The notes: generated by a model from the letters alone, not told the origin. A DNA stretch of 64,000 nucleotides from Desulfoluna limicola (GCF_021654575.1 NZ_AP024488.1:3123501-3187500), one strand, 5' to 3'; shown: positions 1 through 9,640, numbered from the stretch's first letter. A program made the numbers and translations.

Positions 1-1256
1 GGGATAATCACCTCCTCATCCCGGATAATACAGATCAGGAGAGCCCCCCGTGGAAAGGAGACCTTGCTGATGGGGGTATCCACGAGCTCGGACGTCTGAA
101 GGGCCACAGCTTCGATCACCTCGGCCTGCTCACCGTGAACGCTGATAGCTGAGAGAACCTTGCCCTTTCGGATGTGCTGCTGGATGGAGTTGATGGCCGA
201 AAGCCTCGGGCTCACCACCTGCTCCACCCCGATGGTCCCCATGAGGGGCAGGTAGGTAAATTTGCTGATTTTGGTGATGGTGTTCTCCGCCCCCATGCTT
301 TTGGCAAGAAGGGAGACCAGAATATTGGTCTCCTCGTCATCGGTGAGAGAGACCACCACATCCATGTCCTTAATGTTCTCTTCCACCAGCAGACTCTGAT
401 CGGATCCGTCACCACAGAGAACCACTGCACGGTTCATGCGTTCAGCCAGAAAGCGGCACCGTTCGGGGTCTCTCTCCACAATTTTGGTGTGGATATTTTT
501 ACTCTCAAGAAAATCGGCCAGACGCGTCCCGACACGGCCGCCCCCCACGATCAGCACTCTGTTTACCGGCTTCATGCGGCGGTTGAAAAGACGGAGGACA
601 TCGTTAAGCTTCGTGGATTCACTGATAAAGTAAACAAGATCGCCAGCCTGCAGCGTGTCCCCCCCATGGGGAACAATGAGCTGTCCTTTTCGAACAATGG
701 CAGCAATCAGAGGACGGACTCCCCCCAAACGCCCGGGAAGTTCCGCGAGCCGCAATCCGTCGAGAATGCTGCCCCCCTCCAGGCGCATGCCGACGATTTT
801 TACGCGGCCGCCTTCGAACTCGTTTACATCCACTGCACCCGGAACCCGCATCAGTCGATAGATGGTCTTCACCACCTCGATTTCAGGGTTGATAATGGTA
901 TCGATATGGGGGGCACTTTTTCGGAAGTGCTCGTGATAGTCGTCGTAGTCACCAAGACGAATACGTGCCAGCTTTTTTGTGGCAGGAGAGAGAATGTCAC
1001 ACGTGAGACAGGCCACGAGGTTGGTCTCATCGCTGTCGGTTACCGCCAGCAGAATATCGGCTTTTTTAATCCCGGCATCGATAAGGACTTCAGGGCTGCT
1101 GCCCGACCCCTTCACCACCTGCACGTCCAGATTCTCTGAAACCCGTTTCAGGGCCTCATCACTGGTATCGACCACCATGACATCTTTGTTCTCAAGGGAG
1201 AGCCGGCTGGCGATGTGAAATCCCACCTCACCGGCTCCTACAATAACGATCTTCAA
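1..1256 (-). CDS. trkA: Trk system potassium uptake protein TrkA (3' end outside window)
   Basis: Cytoplasmic, peripheral NAD-binding regulatory subunit of the Trk potassium channel. The start is a TTG at 1256-1254, preceded by an AGGAGA ribosome site. The protein opens with a Rossmann glycine motif (VGAGEVGFHIA), has a TrkA-C type segment around residues 140-220 and then a second Rossmann unit (LIVGGGRVGTRLA), giving the usual N-C-N-C layout. About 418 residues are visible and the last few tens lie beyond base 1. Its membrane partner TrkH is not in the window. The gene is divergent from the flagellar block. Confidence 0.9.
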   Translation of the reverse strand, partial: MKIVIVGAGEVGFHIASRLSLENKDVMVVDTSDEALKRVSENLDVQVVKGSGSSPEVLIDAGIKKADILLAVTDSDETNLVACLTCDILSPATKKLARIRLGDYDDYHEHFRKSAPHIDTIINPEIEVVKTIYRLMRVPGAVDVNEFEGGRVKIVGMRLEGGSILDGLRLAELPGRLGGVRPLIAAIVRKGQLIVPHGGDTLQAGDLVYFISESTKLNDVLRLFNRRMKPVNRVLIVGGGRVGTRLADFLESKNIHTKIVERDPERCRFLAERMNRAVVLCGDGSDQSLLVEENIKDMDVVVSLTDDEETNILVSLLAKSMGAENTITKISKFTYLPLMGTIGVEQVVSPRLSAINSIQQHIRKGKVLSAISVHGEQAEVIEAVALQTSELVDTPISKVSFPRGALLICIIRDEEVII

Positions 1257-1919
1257 GCGATATCTCCTGATCTCATTGGTTCCCGGCGCCTTCCCCAACA
1301 CGGCCCAGCCGTTCCAAGCCTCTGCCCCCAGACCAATACAGGTCAAAAAAACAGAGACTTACCCACAAAAACACAATCCACCAACAAAGACACCCGCAGG
1401 GCGGGTGGTCGGTGCCGGATGGGCGTCATCCCGGCAGCGCATGCGGTATTCCCCATAGCCTTCAGGAAGTTGTATGGAAAAGCGCCTGCAATATATCGCT
1501 ATGTCATAGCCGATTCCCTGCCCAAGGTCAAACAAATGGCCGCCTCCGCACCACAAGCCCCCGCCTCTCCACAAGGTCTCGGGGGTCACACCCCCTTGAA
1601 ACACCCCCCCCTTCTCTTTCACCCCACGTGAGCGCGGCAAGCGGTAACAGCCGTACGCAACCGCCTCATTTTTTTGATTAACAATAGCTTTTAACTGCGG
1701 GGTATTGTATCATCACTTACAGTACGATGTTCACAATTAAATCCGACCTGAACCCTCAAATGACATCGTTTCCGCATACTGCGCCCCTCTCCCCTTTCTC
1801 CAGAGATGTTCATCGCACGCCCCTCTTATCGGTGCTGCGCGGCAACCGCATCGACGCGAACGGACGCCGGCTTTTCAGCCCGACCGCTGCCATACACCTT
1901 TAGTATTAGGGAGGACACC
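1257..1919. other. Intergenic region between trkA and the flagellar block
   Basis: No convincing gene. Open frames here lack ribosome sites and family resemblance. An AT-rich patch at about 1665-1750 is the likeliest promoter area for the downstream fliS-like gene, but no clear sigma-28, sigma-54 or sigma-70 site could be fixed. Confidence 0.5.
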
Positions 1920-2291
1920 ATGACAGCCATCCACCCCCTGCCCCACCCCTCTGTTCCCGAGTCACCCTCCGGACGGGACACCCTTGTTCGAATGTACGAC
2001 GGCGCCATGACTCACCTTGCTTCTGCCCGTCAAAGCGCTCCGGACCAGCAGAAGGAGAGCATCTCCACCGTCGTAAAAATCCTGAACCACCTGAAAGAAG
2101 CCACCGAGAAGACAGGGAGCCCGGAGGATGACGGCACCGACCTCTCTGCCCTGTATGCCTACATGATCGACCGACTTTCCATCAGCCATTCCGGCCTGGG
2201 TATCGACCCCATCAATGAGGTAAGCTGGCTGCTTCGCAACCTGAGGGACTTCTCCACCAGACCCAAAGGACGCAGCCCTGTTGACGGATAG
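1920..2291 (+). CDS. FliS-like flagellar chaperone, divergent copy
   Basis: Small helical protein of 123 residues resembling the flagellin export chaperone FliS, which holds flagellin C-termini before secretion. The recognisable parts are the early helix LVRMYDGAMTHL and the later LSALYAYMIDRLSISHSG followed by INEVSWLLRNLRDF, matching the order of conserved FliS helices. The start is the ATG at 1920, with AGGGAGG a few bases upstream; the longer in-frame start at 1806 has no such site. It lies upstream of fliC, separate from the canonical fliS at 5955. It lacks the GGEIAENL segment of the second copy, so it may have a different client or be a regulator. Confidence 0.7.
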   Translation: MTAIHPLPHPSVPESPSGRDTLVRMYDGAMTHLASARQSAPDQQKESISTVVKILNHLKEATEKTGSPEDDGTDLSALYAYMIDRLSISHSGLGIDPINEVSWLLRNLRDFSTRPKGRSPVDG

Positions 2292-2412
2292 CGTTTGGCT
2301 GCACCGACACCGCCCCTCCCTTAACCCCTCCCCTGCGCCCATGGGGAGGGGCTCCTTTCCCCTCCCTGCTTCCCACCTGGAAGCTTTCAATCAGTCCTCG
2401 TTATTTTTTTCT

Positions 2413-2439
2413 TAAAGAAAATACCAGACACTCCGATAA
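2413..2439 (+). promoter_or_regulatory. Sigma-28 (FliA) promoter of fliC
   Basis: TAAAGAAA at 2413-2420, an 11-base spacer, then TCCGATAA at 2432-2439. The consensus for sigma-28 is TAAAGTTT, N11, GCCGATAA, so spacing is exact and the -10 box differs at one base. It lies about 140 bases before the fliC start, implying a long leader. Confidence 0.85.
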
Positions 2440-2581
2440 GACTCTTAACCCGACGGATTGCTCGACACGCTGCAGAAAAAGGATTTTCTCACATGGCATG
2501 TCAGGCTTCAGTCGCGACAGACAAACTGATTTCACGGCACGGATGCCGACAATTGAAAGTTAATTTCACGGAGGAAATGAC

Positions 2582-4231
2582 ATGGCACTTTCAATCAACA
2601 CCAACGTTACGTCCCTTAACGCTCAGCGCAACCTGGGCAACACCGCTTCCGGTCTCAACAAATCTCTCCAGAGACTCTCCTCAGGCTTGAGAATCAACTC
2701 CGCCAAGGACGACGCCGCAGGTCTTGCCATCACCGACCGTATGACGTCACAGATTCGCGGCCTGAACCAGGCGGTCCGAAACTCCAACGACGGCATCTCC
2801 CTTGCTCAGACTGCTGAAGGCGCCCTTCAGGAGACCACCAACGGCCTCCAGAGGATCCGTGAACTGTCTGTTCAGGCTGCCAACGACACCAACACCGCAG
2901 AAGACCGCGCTTCAATCCAGCTCGAGATTGATCAGCTGGTGTCCGAGATCGACCGAATCGCCGAAGCCACCACCTTCAACAACAAGAGCATCCTCAACGG
3001 CAGCTCCGGTACCTTCAAGTTCCAGGTCGGCGCCAACGCCAACGAGACCATCGGTGTGGACCTTGTAAACGTCAAGGCCAACGCCCTGGGTGAGCAGCCC
3101 GGACAGGTTCAGTCCACCGGTTCACGCACATCCCTCTCCAACGACGCCGCCGAGGTTGGCAGCGTTGGTATCCAGGAAGGGGGCGTAGGCTCCACCATCA
3201 CCGCCGGTGACGTCACCGTTGAAGTGGCTGGAACCTCTGCCGTAGACATCGCCCAGGCCAAGTACGGCGGCGACATCACCTCGGCCTCCACGGCCGACCT
3301 CAAAGACACCAACTCCGCAGAATACGGCGGCGGTAGTGCAAAAGACATCGCCGAGCGTATCAACAGCATTCGCGGGTTGAACGAGGAAGATCCGGGCCAG
3401 GGCATGGACGGAAAGAGCCTCGAAGGCGTTTACGCCAAGGCCACCACCAGCTTCCGCGCTTCCGACATGGATGCCGCTGACTACTCCGGCTCCACCGTGG
3501 CAGGCAGCGACGGCGCCAAAAACGTCGGCACCGGCTTCATCAGCAACAGCGACCTGGTGATCAACGGTGTGGGTGTAGGTCCCGCCGCCTTCAAGGAGAA
3601 CGATGCCGACGGCAGCCTCGCCAACGCCATCAACGCCAAGAGTGATCTCACCGGCGTCAAGGCCAGCGTGGACGATGGTGAACTGGTCCTCACCGCAGAT
3701 GACGGCCGTGACATCGTCATGAGCACCACCAGCGCGGAAGTCACCAACCTCGTGTTCGGCGGCGGTGCAAAGTCCACCTCCTTCGACGCAAACTTGAGCG
3801 ACCTGCGTGTCAGCGGTTCCGTCACCCTCACTGCCCAGAACACCATCGCCCTGGGCGGCGCCAACGCGGCTGATGCCGGTTTTGCCACCCTTGCCGAGGA
3901 CAACGTCCAGGCCAAGGGATCCATTGCCAACGCCGACGTCTCCACCATGGAGGCTGCCAACAACACCATTACCTCCGTTGACAGCGCCATCCGCCAGGTG
4001 GACGACATGCGGGCCAACCTGGGTGCGGTTCAGAACCGTTTTGAATCCACCATCCAGAACCTCTCCAACGTTTCCGAGAACTTGAGTGCGTCCAGGTCCC
4101 GTATCCTCGACACGGACTTCGCCTCAGAGACTGCCAACATGACCAAACTGCAGGTCATGCAGCAGGCTGGTACCGCCATGCTCGCGCAGGCCAACCAGTT
4201 GCCCCAGTCTGTTCTCAGCCTGATCGGATAG
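2582..4231 (+). CDS. fliC: Flagellin
   Basis: Structural subunit of the flagellar filament, 549 residues. The N-terminal D0/D1 helices are textbook (MALSINTNVTSLNAQRNL, LQRLSSGLRINSAKDDAAGL), as are the C-terminal ones (LSVSENLSASRSRILDTDFA-type region, then MLAQANQLPQSVLSLIG at the end). Between residues about 180 and 440 is a glycine-, alanine- and aspartate-rich variable region that would be surface exposed. A strong GGAGG site precedes the ATG at 2582. Transcription is probably from the sigma-28 promoter at 2413-2439. It is followed by fliD and fliS, its cap protein and chaperone. Confidence 0.97.
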   Translation: MALSINTNVTSLNAQRNLGNTASGLNKSLQRLSSGLRINSAKDDAAGLAITDRMTSQIRGLNQAVRNSNDGISLAQTAEGALQETTNGLQRIRELSVQAANDTNTAEDRASIQLEIDQLVSEIDRIAEATTFNNKSILNGSSGTFKFQVGANANETIGVDLVNVKANALGEQPGQVQSTGSRTSLSNDAAEVGSVGIQEGGVGSTITAGDVTVEVAGTSAVDIAQAKYGGDITSASTADLKDTNSAEYGGGSAKDIAERINSIRGLNEEDPGQGMDGKSLEGVYAKATTSFRASDMDAADYSGSTVAGSDGAKNVGTGFISNSDLVINGVGVGPAAFKENDADGSLANAINAKSDLTGVKASVDDGELVLTADDGRDIVMSTTSAEVTNLVFGGGAKSTSFDANLSDLRVSGSVTLTAQNTIALGGANAADAGFATLAEDNVQAKGSIANADVSTMEAANNTITSVDSAIRQVDDMRANLGAVQNRFESTIQNLSNVSENLSASRSRILDTDFASETANMTKLQVMQQAGTAMLAQANQLPQSVLSLIG

Positions 4232-4315
4232 AGCGTGCGTTCGCACCCTCTGTAAGGGAAGGCTTGCCTTTACCCGGCCATTCAGGGTAAACGCACTGCA
4301 ATCGCAAGTAAAATT

Positions 4316-4359
4316 GTCCGGGGAGCCTTGATGGCCTCCACCATCAGGGCCCCTCGGAC
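4316..4359 (+). terminator. Long stem-loop after fliC
   Basis: An imperfect stem of about 17 pairs (GTCCGGGGAGCC... against ...GGGCCCCTCGGAC) with a short loop lies 85 bases after the fliC stop. No T-run follows, so it may be a 3'-end stability structure or attenuator rather than a complete intrinsic terminator. Confidence 0.5.
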
Positions 4360-4453
4360 ACCTTGCCTGCGACGGCATCGAAAACGTTTACAAAGGCATT
4401 AACGGTCATTTAAGACAAGGCCGTGGCAGCACACATGCCAAAGGAGCAGGAAC

Positions 4454-5896
4454 ATGGGAGTATCGGTGGGCGGCATCGTTTCGGGCATCGATCTCGACGG
4501 CATTGTCGATCAGATTACCGAAGTGGAGAAGAGACCCGTCAAGGTGTTGGAAGCGAAGAAAGAGGACTACAAGGTCCTCATCTCAGCTTACGCCAACCTG
4601 TCGAAGGAGCTCTCCGGCCTCAGCAACGCATCCCGTTCTCTTCGTTACCCCAGCTCTTTTACGGCTCGCACGGCTACCTCCCCTGATCCCGAGAATTACA
4701 CGGTCTCCGCTGGCTCTTATGCCCGAGAGGGACGCTACACCCTCGAGGTAAATCAACTGGCCTCCGGCCAGAAGATGGCCACCGGCCCTTTCCAGGAAGA
4801 CGCGGTTCCCGGCGGAGGCACCCTCACCCTGCAGGTGGGAGAAGACGACCCCATGGAAGTTACCGTGGGCGCCAACTTCACCCTCCATGACCTTTCCAAT
4901 GCCATCAATGCGGAAAAGGGGGGGGTTACAGCCGGTGTCATCTTTGACGGCGACCATCACTTCCTCACCCTTTCCGCCAACGCAACCGGAGCGAAAAACA
5001 CCATCAACGTTTCGGTAACAAACGATGAGGATGGAGATGCGGATGACGACTCCGGTCTTTCCGCCCTTGTGGCCTGGGGAAATGAAGAAGGGGAAGGTGC
5101 TGGTGACAAGGCGTTTCACGTCACCCAGGAAGGACAGGATGCCATCATCAGCGTCGATGGGGTTTCAAACATCCACCGCCCTTCCAACACCATCACCGAC
5201 GTTGTAAAAGATGTGACCCTGACCATCACCGGCACCACGGCCCCCACCACCTTCTCCGTTGCCATGGACCAAGGTGCCATCGCCGAAAAGCTGAACACCT
5301 TTGTGGAACAATACAACAATGTCCTCACCTTCTTCTTCAACAGCCAGAAATACAATGGCGAAGGAGAAGAACAGGGAACCCTCTTCGGTGACCAGACCGC
5401 AAATCGCATCAATGGCGCACTCACCCGAATTACGGCGGGCACGGTCGCGGGGAACGACAGCTTCAGCTATCTTTCAGATGTCGGGGTAACCATGCGGCGG
5501 GTCACTGACAAAGAGAACCCCGAGTATGGCAAGCCCTACCTGGAAATTGATCAGGGGAAGCTGTCCCAGGCCGTCACGGAAAACCCCGAGGACCTGAAAC
5601 GATTCTTTACCAGCATCGATGAAGGCAAAGAAGGCTTCGCCGTTCGAATGTGCACCCAGATCGAAGGCTTCACCGACCCGTCGGCCGGCATCATCTCCTC
5701 AGGAAGCAAGGGACTCAAGTCCAAGATAGGCAACATCGACAAACAGATTACCAGAGTTGAGGACAAGGCGGAACGATCGGAAGAGAGGCTTCGAAAGAAG
5801 TTCAACTCCCTGGAAAGCTTACTTGCGGAGTACAAAGTTACCAGCGATCACCTGGCCTCCCAGTTGAAAGCTCTGCCCGGTATATCCAAGCAGTAG
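4454..5896 (+). CDS. fliD: Flagellar filament capping protein FliD
   Basis: Cap protein (HAP2) that sits at the filament tip and guides flagellin folding; exported by the flagellar secretion system. It has 480 residues. The N-terminus MGVSVGGIVSGIDLDGIVDQI is the typical FliD start, and the C-terminal 70 residues form a coiled coil (KIGNIDKQITRVEDKAERSEERL and following). AAAGGAG precedes the ATG at 4454. It sits between fliC and fliS, the normal order. Confidence 0.95.
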   Translation: MGVSVGGIVSGIDLDGIVDQITEVEKRPVKVLEAKKEDYKVLISAYANLSKELSGLSNASRSLRYPSSFTARTATSPDPENYTVSAGSYAREGRYTLEVNQLASGQKMATGPFQEDAVPGGGTLTLQVGEDDPMEVTVGANFTLHDLSNAINAEKGGVTAGVIFDGDHHFLTLSANATGAKNTINVSVTNDEDGDADDDSGLSALVAWGNEEGEGAGDKAFHVTQEGQDAIISVDGVSNIHRPSNTITDVVKDVTLTITGTTAPTTFSVAMDQGAIAEKLNTFVEQYNNVLTFFFNSQKYNGEGEEQGTLFGDQTANRINGALTRITAGTVAGNDSFSYLSDVGVTMRRVTDKENPEYGKPYLEIDQGKLSQAVTENPEDLKRFFTSIDEGKEGFAVRMCTQIEGFTDPSAGIISSGSKGLKSKIGNIDKQITRVEDKAERSEERLRKKFNSLESLLAEYKVTSDHLASQLKALPGISKQ

Positions 5897-5954
5897 ATCC
5901 GGAAGCCAGGGCTGACAAGACCCGTTTCCGTCAAAGTTGAAGGAGCTCACCCCT

Positions 5955-6392
5955 ATGACACCCATGAGTTACAGTGCGTATGCAGCATCGGCCGTTCGGG
6001 AAGACCTTCCCAAGGACCGCATCCTCATCATGCTCTACGAAGGCTCTATCAAATTCATCCACCTTGCCGTACGGGGCATTGACGAAAACCGTCCGGCACT
6101 CAAAGGGGAGTACATCTCCAAGGTGCTGGCCATCATCACCGAGCTCACCGCAGCCCTGGATATGGAGCGCGGCGGTGAGATAGCCGAAAACCTGGCATCC
6201 CTTTACGAGTACATGGTCAAGCGCCTCACAGAGGCCAATGTCCAAAACAACACGGCGCCCCTTCTTGAGGTGGAGCAACTGATCATCAGCCTGAAAGAGG
6301 GGTTTTCCGAAGCGTCGCGCTTGCGAAGGCAGCCAGCGGTACGACACCCTGAAAAGCCAAGGGAGTGCCGTGGTGTCTCTGTCGCCATCTGA
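5955..6392 (+). CDS. fliS: Flagellar export chaperone FliS
   Basis: Cytoplasmic chaperone that binds newly made flagellin and prevents early polymerisation. It has 145 residues with the family signature: ILIMLYEGSIKFIHLAV, then LDMERGGEIAENLASLYEYMVKRL. The ATG at 5955 is used because AAGGAG lies at 5940-5945; an in-frame TTG at 5937 overlaps that site and is rejected. The last 30 residues are basic and unlike other FliS proteins. Its end overlaps the next gene by 23 bases, which suggests translational coupling. Confidence 0.93.
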   Translation: MTPMSYSAYAASAVREDLPKDRILIMLYEGSIKFIHLAVRGIDENRPALKGEYISKVLAIITELTAALDMERGGEIAENLASLYEYMVKRLTEANVQNNTAPLLEVEQLIISLKEGFSEASRLRRQPAVRHPEKPRECRGVSVAI

Positions 6393-6687
6393 TACCCTCA
6401 TTGATGTCATCACGGCCATGGAGGCACTGATGGACGAGGTGGAATCCGCCCTGGATTCTGCCGAGCCAGAGGCCCTTTTCACCATGGCCCGGCATCAGGC
6501 AGACCTTCTGGAAAAGCTCAAAGAGCTGCCTGTGCCCCAAGAGATCGCCGACCCCCTCGCACGTACCCTGGAAAGGAGCCGGCATCTTGCCCTGCGCATT
6601 GAAGCAGAGATGGATGCCATCCGCTCTCTCCTCACCGCATCGGCAAACAAAAAACGCATAAGCGGAGCCTACGCCTCCTCTTATTAA
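6370..6687 (+). CDS. FliT/FlgN-like small flagellar chaperone
   Basis: Protein of 105 residues, acidic and predicted almost wholly helical, starting at a GTG at 6370 (AGGGAG just upstream). Position directly after fliS, with overlapping frames, and the size fit FliT, the export chaperone for FliD. The sequence itself carries no decisive motif, so this is an inference from context. An FlgN-type role for hook-associated proteins is the main alternative. Confidence 0.6.
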   Translation: MVSLSPSDTLIDVITAMEALMDEVESALDSAEPEALFTMARHQADLLEKLKELPVPQEIADPLARTLERSRHLALRIEAEMDAIRSLLTASANKKRISGAYASSY

Positions 6688-6767
6688 TTTAGGCGGAGCT
6701 CGGAGCCCAATCCGCCGAGCCCTGACAGAACAACCTGAAAAAACCAGGCCCTTACCCGGAGATTTCG

Positions 6768-7226
6768 ATGCTCCCCCAGAAGCGACCTCTCCGCCTGTGG
6801 GCCCAAAATACGACAAGAGAGATCACCATGATGCAACCCGTATCCCACGTCCAACACCACATGCCGTCCCGCCGCGACGATATCGCTGCCGTGGAGCCTG
6901 TTCAAGCCACCTCAAGTTCCGAAGCCTCTTCGGAAAGCACGGCCAATGCCGACAGCCGCAGTGAAAAGGCCAACGCCGTCAAGGAAAAACTCCTCCGCGA
7001 AGAGGGGCTCTCCCAGGAGACCCTGGATGAGATTTCCCGGGACCTTGAAACCCTTCACGCCGTGGGCCTGAACTTTACCCAGCACGAAGCAACAGGCCGT
7101 ACCATGGTCCGCATCACCAATCGTGACACCGAAGAGGTCATTCGAGAAATTCCGGTCAAGCAGGTCCTCGATCTGGCCGCGAAAATTGAAGAGATGGTCG
7201 GCATGCTCTTTGACGAAAAGGTGTAA
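6768..7226 (+). CDS. flaG: FlaG family flagellar protein
   Basis: FlaG proteins are small cytoplasmic or filament-associated factors that influence filament length. The C-terminal half has the family pattern: LNFTQHEATGRTMVRITNRD, then EEVIREIPVKQVLDLAAKIEEM. The N-terminal half is low-complexity, rich in Ser, Ala and Glu. The ATG at 6768 has GGAG six bases ahead, while an ATG at 6828 has a weaker AGAGAG site and gives a more typical N-terminus; either start is possible. It ends the flagellar block. Confidence 0.85.
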   Translation: MLPQKRPLRLWAQNTTREITMMQPVSHVQHHMPSRRDDIAAVEPVQATSSSEASSESTANADSRSEKANAVKEKLLREEGLSQETLDEISRDLETLHAVGLNFTQHEATGRTMVRITNRDTEEVIREIPVKQVLDLAAKIEEMVGMLFDEKV

Positions 7227-7759
7227 TACGACTTTTAGCCACACCCCCTCCCCCCCCTATTGCTTTTCACCCGGCCCGGTCGGTACGGGATAGCTGCGTC
7301 ATTTTTTTCAGTGTTCCCGCGGTTGATCTTTCCTTCCTCCCCCCCCCCTTGGCACACACAAAAAACCGCTCTGTCCACCTGCCCGAATACCAACATAACC
7401 CACTGTAACAATAACTCATTCCCCCGACACACTTGAAACGTTACCCCGTATGATCAATGTTAAAACAATTTGCTTTTCGTTTTCATTTTTGCTAATTTTT
7501 ATAGTTTATCAGTGATATTTCCTTAAAATCATGGGATTTCTTGAAAATTAGGGAGAGTCCTGGTACCTGGTTTCCACCCGAAACGGTGTGGACATCAGAA
7601 CGTGGAGAGACGTGCAAGGAGGCTCCTGCACCTTTTTCCTGCCCCGAAACCTACCCGGGGGCCATGCGCCTGTGTCACCACACTCAGCATGCCCCGGAGA
7701 CGTTGCGGGTCGATTTAACTTGGGTTTAATATCCACCACACTACTTTCAGGAGGCGTGA
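7227..7759. other. Intergenic region, probable dpp promoter area
   Basis: No gene is seen. The stretch 7455-7545 is far more AT-rich than its surroundings and probably carries the promoter of the dpp operon; a TTGCTA with TGATAT 18 bases on (about 7485-7515) is the best sigma-70-like pair but is weak. No riboswitch was recognised. Confidence 0.4.
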
Positions 7760-9328
7760 ATGAAAAGAGTACTGATACCTATCCTGGCCCTGATGTGCCT
7801 TGCTCTGTGTGCATCCACCGGGATGGCCACTGGCGCAGACAAATACACCGTGAAACTCGCCATGGATGCCGACCCGGTCTCACTTGACCCCCATGTACAG
7901 CTCTCCGGCGCCATGCTCGCATACTCCCATGTGGCATTTGACCCACTCGTCCGCTGGACCCAGGACATGAAGCATGAAGGTCGCCTCGCAACAAAGTGGG
8001 AGCGTATCGACAAGCTGACCATGCGTTTCTGGCTGAGAAAAGATGTGAAGTTCCACAGCGGCAACCCCTTCACCGCCAAGGACGTGGCCTGGACCTTCAA
8101 GCGCCTCCAGAAGAGTGTTGACTTCAAGGCGATCTTCGAGCCCTACGAAGCCATCAACATCATCGACGACCACACCATCGACATCGTCACCAAAAAGCCC
8201 TACCCCCTTCTCATCAACACCGCCACTTACATCTTCCCCATGGACAGCGCCTTCTACTCCGGCACGGATGAAAACGGCCAGCCCAAGGACGCCATCGTCA
8301 AAAGCGGCCCATCTTTCGCTCTCAGCCATGCATCCGGAACCGGTCCCTACAAGGTCACCTACCGTGAGCATGGTGTGAAGACCGTCTACGAGCGTTTTGC
8401 CGACTACTGGGACACCAACTCTCCCGGCAACGCACAGAAGATTGTCCTGACCCCCATCAAGAACAACGCCACGCGCGTTGCCTCTCTGCTCTCCGGAGAC
8501 ACCGATTTCATCTACCCTGTCTCCCCCCAGGATTTCAAGCAGATCGAAAAGAACAAAAAGACCAAGCTGGTCACCCTTCCCGGTGCCCGCATCATCACGT
8601 TCCAGATGAACTCAAGCCGTCGCCCTGAATTCAAGGACGTTCGCGTTCGTCAGGCCATGGTTCACGCCATCAACAACGAAGGCATTGTCAAAAAGATCAT
8701 GAAGGGCTTCGGCACCCCCGCTGCGCAGCAGGGTCCCAAAGGCTACCTCGGTTACAAAGAGGAACTCACCCCCCGTTACGACCTGAAAAAAGCCAAGGCC
8801 CTCATGAAAGAAGCCGGTTACGCGAAAGGCTTCGAGTGCTCCATGATTGCCCCCAACAACCGCTACGTGAACGACGCCAAAATCGCTGAAGCGGTGGCCA
8901 ACATGCTGGCCAAGATCAACATCAAGGTGACCCTGAAAACCATGCCCAAGGCCCAGTACTGGGATGAGTTCGATGCCAAGGTTGCTGACATCCAGATGAT
9001 CGGCTGGCACTCTGACACCGATGACTCAGGAAACTTCAACGAGTTCCTCACCATGTGCATCGACCCCGAGGCTGGTTACGGCCAGTACAACAGCGGCACA
9101 TACTGCAACGTCACCGTGGACGCCCTTACCCTGGCCGCCCAGTCTGAGACCGACGTCGCAAAGCGTACCGCAATGCTCCAGGAGATCGAGCAGATCCTCT
9201 ACGACGATGCAGCCTTCATTCCCATGCACTGGCAGAACCTGGCATGGGCCTCGTCAAAGGGCCTGCAGATCGAATCCATCGTAAACGAACAAAACTTCCC
9301 CTACCTCGGCGACCTCGTTGTCAAGTAA
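7760..9328 (+). CDS. dppA: ABC transporter substrate-binding protein, peptide/nickel family (SBP_bac_5)
   Basis: Periplasmic solute-binding protein of 522 residues that delivers a ligand (dipeptide, oligopeptide or nickel complex; not resolvable here) to the membrane transporter encoded downstream. A Sec signal peptide is visible (MKRVLIPILALMCLALCAS, cut near ATGA). The mature part has the family 5 motifs VSLDPHVQLSG, LRKDVKFHSGNPFTAKDV and the later DVRVRQAMVHAIN. AGGAGG precedes the ATG at 7760. It is the first gene of the operon and is separated from the permeases by a strong terminator, as expected when binding protein is needed in excess. Confidence 0.93.
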   Translation: MKRVLIPILALMCLALCASTGMATGADKYTVKLAMDADPVSLDPHVQLSGAMLAYSHVAFDPLVRWTQDMKHEGRLATKWERIDKLTMRFWLRKDVKFHSGNPFTAKDVAWTFKRLQKSVDFKAIFEPYEAINIIDDHTIDIVTKKPYPLLINTATYIFPMDSAFYSGTDENGQPKDAIVKSGPSFALSHASGTGPYKVTYREHGVKTVYERFADYWDTNSPGNAQKIVLTPIKNNATRVASLLSGDTDFIYPVSPQDFKQIEKNKKTKLVTLPGARIITFQMNSSRRPEFKDVRVRQAMVHAINNEGIVKKIMKGFGTPAAQQGPKGYLGYKEELTPRYDLKKAKALMKEAGYAKGFECSMIAPNNRYVNDAKIAEAVANMLAKINIKVTLKTMPKAQYWDEFDAKVADIQMIGWHSDTDDSGNFNEFLTMCIDPEAGYGQYNSGTYCNVTVDALTLAAQSETDVAKRTAMLQEIEQILYDDAAFIPMHWQNLAWASSKGLQIESIVNEQNFPYLGDLVVK

Positions 9329-9349
9329 TGGCTTGAAGTGAACGACCCT

Positions 9350-9394
9350 GGCCGGTTCTGCCGAAATTCCATTGGCAGAACCGGCCATTTTTTT
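9350..9394 (+). terminator. Intrinsic terminator/attenuator between dppA and dppB
   Basis: Perfect 13-bp stem (GGCCGGTTCTGCC with its complement), 11-base loop, then seven T residues. It lies 20 bases after the dppA stop and should reduce transcription of the permease genes. Confidence 0.93.
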
Positions 9395-9483
9395 AGTGGA
9401 TTCATTTGCATTCCACCAGAAAAGTATGGTTGAATGCTGGCGTTTCATTCACTATAGGGGGAACATTCCCCCCTTGCCGGCTG

Positions 9484-9534
9484 TACCCGCTACCTGCCGG
9501 TGCCCACACCAAGGACACCGGCAGGTAGCGGGTA
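9484..9534. repeat. Perfect 19-bp inverted repeat before dppB
   Basis: Arms 9484-9502 and 9516-9534 are fully complementary around a 13-base loop. There is no T-run, so it is not an ordinary terminator. Placed between the dppA terminator and dppB, it may protect the 3' or 5' end of processed mRNA or bind a regulator. Confidence 0.85.
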
Positions 9535-9640
9535 GAACACCCAGGGCATCAAGCCGGAATGTCGCCTGAAAATGGCGGCGTTTCGCACCGCCGCCACGGC
9601 GGGTCCCCACCCATCGTTATAAAAGGACGCAACCAGACCC

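Noticed and set aside
2493..2690. 65-codon open frame over the fliC leader
   Set aside because: It overlaps the flagellin start in another frame and has no family features.
5937..5954. TTG start of FliS at 5937
   Set aside because: It overlaps the AAGGAG ribosome site that serves the ATG at 5955.
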